A stretch of DNA of 9,243 nt, taken from the NCBI GenBank assembly GCA_045631845.1, contig JAZQVM010000031.1, positions 1 to 9,243 on the forward strand, given 5' to 3'. This document shows positions 6,898-9,243 of this stretch, in pieces. Below the pieces are notes generated by a model, which saw only the letters and a list, made by a program, of their open reading frames with translations, did no database searches and was not told the DNA's origin. Both the position numbers and the translations under genes were made by a program. How positions within the stretch are numbered: the stretch's first letter is position 1; every line of letters begins with the position of its first letter. Source of the stretch: CAKSHC01 sp045631845. GTDB taxonomy: Bacteria; Bacillota; Clostridia; Oscillospirales; UMGS1783.

Positions 6898-6956
6898 GGT
6901 AGGTTTTAGCACTAATGCTTATTGAGTGCTAACCTACCGATTTTGTTATATTTTTT
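6898..6956 (+). terminator. Possible terminator/attenuator formed by extended CIRCE palindrome
   Basis: The CIRCE arms are prolonged outward by GGTAGG (6898-6903) and CCTACC (6933-6938), with two unpaired T on the left. This gives 14 paired positions around an 11-base loop. Two bases after the stem comes a T-rich run (6941-6956). Together these resemble an intrinsic terminator for transcripts arriving from the lipid kinase gene, which has no other terminator before the groE promoter. Function is inferred, and the large loop and the two-base gap before the T run weaken it. Confidence 0.35.
6906..6932 (+). promoter_or_regulatory. CIRCE operator (HrcA binding site)
   Basis: The inverted repeat TTAGCACTA-N9-GAGTGCTAA matches the CIRCE consensus TTAGCACTC-N9-GAGTGCTAA in 17 of 18 arm positions; the only mismatch is the last base of the left arm (6914). 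In Bacillota the heat-sensitive repressor HrcA binds CIRCE and represses groESL and dnaK operons until chaperones are titrated by stress. The position just downstream of the expected start is typical. hrcA itself is not in the window. Confidence 0.95.
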
Positions 6957-6962
6957 CATAAT

Positions 6963-6968
6963 AGGAGG
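6963..6968 (+). promoter_or_regulatory. groES ribosome binding site
   Basis: AGGAGG, a full anti-16S match, lies 7 bases before the ATG at 6976. It settles the groES start there rather than at an in-frame TTG at 6922, which falls inside the CIRCE site. Confidence 0.9.
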
Positions 6969-6975
6969 AAAAATT

Positions 6976-7260
6976 ATGAAACTTAAACCGTTACTGGACC
7001 GAGTCGTAGTAAAGATGGTAGAAGCTGAGGAGACCACCAAGAGCGGCATCATTCTTACCGCATCGGCCAAGGAGAAGCCCCAAGTGGCGGAAATTATCGA
7101 AGTAGGCCCCGGCGGCATGGTAGACGGGAACGAGGTGGAAATGACCGTAAAGGTTGGCCAAAAGGTCATTACCAGCAAATATTCCGGTACCGAAGTAAAG
7201 CTGGACGGGGAAGAATATATTATTGTCAGACAGGGCGATATTCTCGCCGTGGTTGAATAA
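6976..7260 (+). CDS. groES: Co-chaperonin GroES (Cpn10)
   Basis: GroES is the heptameric lid that caps the GroEL ring and encloses substrate during ATP-driven folding in the cytoplasm. The 94-residue length and N-terminus KLKPLLDRVVVK are canonical. The mobile loop that contacts GroEL is at about 17-36 (ETTKSGIILTASAKEKP), the GPGG turn at about 48-51, and the C-terminal strand holds YIIVRQGDILAVVE. It is the first gene of the heat-shock operon, controlled by the promoter at 6866-6894 and CIRCE, and is followed by groEL after 14 bases. Nothing is unusual in the protein. Confidence 0.98.
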   Translation: MKLKPLLDRVVVKMVEAEETTKSGIILTASAKEKPQVAEIIEVGPGGMVDGNEVEMTVKVGQKVITSKYSGTEVKLDGEEYIIVRQGDILAVVE

Positions 7261-7274
7261 GGAGGAGACTACCA

Positions 7275-8900
7275 ATGGCAAAGCAGATTATTTACGGAGA
7301 AGAAGCACGCAAGGCCTTGCAGGCCGGCGTGGATAAATTGGCCAATACCGTTAAGATCACCATGGGTCCTAAGGGTCGTAACGTGGTGCTTGACAAGAAA
7401 TACGGCGCACCCCTCATCACCAATGACGGTGTGACCATTGCCAAGGAAATCGAACTGGAAGACGCTTTTGAGAACATGGGCGCTCAGCTGGTAAAAGAGG
7501 TGGCTACCAAGACCAACGATGTGGCCGGTGACGGTACGACTACCGCTACCTTGCTGGCGCAGGTTATGATTCGTGAGGGACTCAAGAACATTTCCAGCGG
7601 CGCTAACCCGATGGTTGTTAAGAAGGGTATTCAGAAGGCCGTCAATGCGGCTGTAGAGGCCATTAAAGCCAATTCGGTTGCCGTTTCCTGCGATAAGGAT
7701 ATTGCTCATGTTGCCACCATTTCGGCCGGCGATGAAATGATCGGTGAACTGATCAGCGAGGCTATGGCCAAGGTTACCTCCAACGGTGTTATCACGGTTG
7801 AGGAGAGCAAGACGGCTGAAACTTACAGCGAAGTGGTTGAGGGTATGCAGTTTGACCGTGGCTATCTCTCGCCCTACATGGCTACCGATTCCGAGAAGAT
7901 GGAAGCCATTATTGATGATGCGCTTCTGTTGATCACCGACAAGAAGATTTCCAACATTCAGGAGATTCTGCCTCTGCTTGAGCAGGTGGTGCAGATGGGC
8001 CGTAAGCTCGTGATCATTGCCGAGGATATTGAGGGTGAGGCTTTGGCTACCCTGATTGTGAACAAACTGCGCGGCACCTTTACCTGTGTGGCAGTAAAGG
8101 CTCCCGGCTTCGGCGATCGCCGCAAAGAGATGCTGCAGGATATCGCTATTCTGACCGGCGGTGTTGTAATCAGCGAAGAACTGGGTTATGACCTGAAGAC
8201 GGCTACGGTGGATATGCTGGGCCGTGCCCGTCAGGTTAAGGTTGGCAAGGAGAACACCATCATCGTTGACGGTGCCGGCGATAGTCAGGCCATTGCCGAC
8301 CGTGTGGCCCAGATCAAGGTAGCGATTGAAAACACCACATCGGATTTTGACAGAGAGAAATTGCAGGAGCGTTTGGCTAAGTTGTCGGGCGGTGTTGCTG
8401 TGATCAAGGTTGGTGCGGCTACCGAGACCGAAATGAAGGAAAAGAAACTGCGCATTGAGGATGCCTTGGCGGCTACTCGTGCGGCTGTGGAAGAGGGCAT
8501 TGTTGCCGGCGGCGGCGTGGCGCTGCTGCAGTCCATTCCTGCCGTTGAGGCTGTGATTGCGGCTTGTGACGGGGATGAAAAGACGGGTGCGGCTATCGTG
8601 CTCAACACCCTGAAGGCTCCCATTTATCAGATCGCTGACAACGCCGGTATCGAGGGCGCTGTTATTGCCGATAAGATTCTGACGGCCGACAAGAAGAATT
8701 ACGGCTACGATGCCTACACCGAGACCTTCGTGGATATGTTCGAGGCAGGTATCATCGATCCGGCTAAGGTAACCAGAAGTGCGCTCCAAAACGCTTCGAG
8801 CGTGGCTTCGATGGTGCTGACCACAGAATCCTTGGTGGCTGACATTAAAGAACCTGTAGTGGCTGCGCCGGCAGATCCCGGCATGGGCGGCATGTATTAA
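7275..8900 (+). CDS. groEL: Chaperonin GroEL (Cpn60)
   Basis: GroEL is the ATP-driven double-ring chaperonin that encapsulates and folds proteins with GroES. The 541 residues are full length. Visible are the nucleotide-binding GPKGRNVVLD (about 31-40), the DG pair at 51-52 matching the ATP-hydrolysis Asp region, and NDVAGDGTTT (81-90). The apical segment GMQFDRGYLSPY and the equatorial motif ATRAAVEEGIVAGGGVAL follow. The tail is short, ending PGMGGMY with a single GGM unit rather than the repeated GGM tail of E. coli, and with a terminal Tyr. GGAGG at 7261-7265 lies 9 bases before the ATG and directly after the groES stop. Codons TTA, CTA and TCA are absent (inferred from the open antisense frame), fitting strong expression. 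It is co-transcribed with groES and ends at a strong terminator. Confidence 0.99.
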   Translation: MAKQIIYGEEARKALQAGVDKLANTVKITMGPKGRNVVLDKKYGAPLITNDGVTIAKEIELEDAFENMGAQLVKEVATKTNDVAGDGTTTATLLAQVMIREGLKNISSGANPMVVKKGIQKAVNAAVEAIKANSVAVSCDKDIAHVATISAGDEMIGELISEAMAKVTSNGVITVEESKTAETYSEVVEGMQFDRGYLSPYMATDSEKMEAIIDDALLLITDKKISNIQEILPLLEQVVQMGRKLVIIAEDIEGEALATLIVNKLRGTFTCVAVKAPGFGDRRKEMLQDIAILTGGVVISEELGYDLKTATVDMLGRARQVKVGKENTIIVDGAGDSQAIADRVAQIKVAIENTTSDFDREKLQERLAKLSGGVAVIKVGAATETEMKEKKLRIEDALAATRAAVEEGIVAGGGVALLQSIPAVEAVIAACDGDEKTGAAIVLNTLKAPIYQIADNAGIEGAVIADKILTADKKNYGYDAYTETFVDMFEAGIIDPAKVTRSALQNASSVASMVLTTESLVADIKEPVVAAPADPGMGGMY

Positions 8901-8908
8901 GAAAAGAG

Positions 8909-8939
8909 AGTCCTGTGCCAAATCGGCACAGGACTTTTT
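8909..8939 (+). terminator. Rho-independent terminator of groESL
   Basis: A perfect 11-bp stem, AGTCCTGTGCC (8909-8919) with GGCACAGGACT (8925-8935), has a 5-base loop AAATC and an immediate T run (8935-8939). It begins 8 bases after the groEL stop. It ends only about 10 bases before the next start codon. Confidence 0.93.
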
Positions 8940-8949
8940 ATGAGGATGT

Positions 8950-9243
8950 ATGGAATATCAACTGACACAAAAGGCAATGAAACATATCTACATTCGGGTG
9001 CGTGACGGGCAGGTTATTGTAACGGCGCCGTATGGTGTGAGCCGAGCGACGATTGACGCTTTCGTGGCGTCAAAGAAAGAGTGGATCGGCAAGCAGCAGC
9101 GTCATTCGGTGGTTGAGCCGGATGCTGAGCGGGTAAAGGCACAGATGGACTCTTATTTTGAGAAGTGGGAGTCTTTTCTCGGTGTGCAGACCAAGGAGCG
9201 GCGGGTGCGCAAGATGAAAACCCGATGGGGGAGTTGTAATGTG
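8950..9243 (+). CDS. YgjP-like (DUF45, M48-type) metallopeptidase, 3' end cut by window edge
   Basis: Ninety-eight codons are open to the right edge without a stop. The N-terminus (IYIRVRDGQVIVTAPYGVS, then IDAFVASKKEWI) follows the pattern of the YgjP/DUF45 family, and the segment KMKTRWGSC (about 88-96) is its hallmark. The zinc-binding HExxH expected some tens of residues further on lies outside the window, so catalysis cannot be confirmed. The family is a putative zinc-dependent peptidase of poorly known substrate. The start at 8950 is chosen because it gives the full family N-terminus and has GAGG (8942-8945) four bases upstream, a rather tight spacing. The next in-frame ATG (8977) would remove the first nine residues and has no better site. 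It lies immediately after the groESL terminator, with no visible promoter. Confidence 0.85.
   Translation, partial: MEYQLTQKAMKHIYIRVRDGQVIVTAPYGVSRATIDAFVASKKEWIGKQQRHSVVEPDAERVKAQMDSYFEKWESFLGVQTKERRVRKMKTRWGSCNV

Noticed and set aside
6922..6975. In-frame TTG start that would add 18 residues to GroES
   Set aside because: It lies inside the CIRCE operator and has no ribosome binding site. The ATG at 6976 has a perfect AGGAGG and gives the canonical GroES N-terminus.
7269..8921. A 550-codon open frame on the - strand covering the whole of groEL
   Set aside because: It is codon-aligned with groEL, has a low-complexity His/Leu/Asn/Gly-rich translation with no recognisable domain, and is explained by missing TTA/CTA/TCA codons in groEL.
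8940..9005. Small overlapping open frame starting at ATG 8940 or 8946 in another register
   Set aside because: It encodes only about 20 residues, overlaps the family-matching frame from 8950, and has no recognisable content.
1..9243. Mobile element, CRISPR array, tRNA/rRNA, riboswitch, phage or defence genes
   Set aside because: Coding sequence is nearly continuous with well-known housekeeping genes. No gap exceeds about 145 bases, and no direct-repeat arrays, transposase-like proteins or tRNA-like folds were seen.

Overview
This window is ordinary bacterial chromosome carrying information-processing and protein-quality-control genes, all on the + strand. The best guess is a Bacillota member of clostridial type. 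The reasons are a short primary sigma factor (382 residues, compact region 1.1, no long insert), a CIRCE/HrcA-type operator in front of groESL, strong AGGAGG-like ribosome binding sites, the tig-clpP-clpX order, and a DgkB/YegS-type lipid kinase. Base composition looks close to balanced. The genus cannot be named from what is visible, and the phylum-level call is an inference.

Layout. (1) 1-1348: the 3' three quarters of dnaG (primase), open at the left edge. (2) 1354-2502: rpoD/sigA, five bases after dnaG, with its ribosome binding site running up to the dnaG stop codon. (3) 2503-2583: an AT-rich gap with a good sigma-70/SigA promoter for (4) tig (trigger factor, 2584-3942). (5) 3943-3998: a short gap with a perfect -10 hexamer but no convincing -35, then (6) clpP (3999-4592) and (7) clpX (4605-5882), 12 bases apart. 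(8) 5887-5919: a hairpin terminator, followed almost at once by (9) a diacylglycerol-kinase-family gene (5931-6830). (10) 6831-6975: the heat-shock regulatory region, with a consensus promoter (6866-6894), a CIRCE operator (6906-6932) nested in a longer palindrome, and a U-rich leader. (11) groES (6976-7260) and groEL (7275-8900), closed by a strong intrinsic terminator (8909-8939). (12) 8950-9243: the 5' part of a YgjP-like (DUF45/M48-type) metallopeptidase gene, cut by the right edge.

How the genes fit together. DnaG and RpoD supply replication priming and housekeeping transcription initiation. Trigger factor takes nascent chains at the ribosome, GroESL folds proteins that need an enclosed chamber, and ClpXP unfolds and degrades failures. 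The lipid kinase recycles diacylglycerol into phospholipid synthesis and has no obvious mechanistic link to its neighbours.

I found no mobile element, CRISPR array, RNA gene, prophage, toxin-antitoxin or defence system, and no sign of a new multi-gene system. The most interesting signal is regulatory. The groE CIRCE sits inside a 14-bp-arm imperfect palindrome followed by a T-rich stretch, so it could act as an operator for groESL and also as the otherwise missing terminator for transcripts arriving from the lipid kinase gene.
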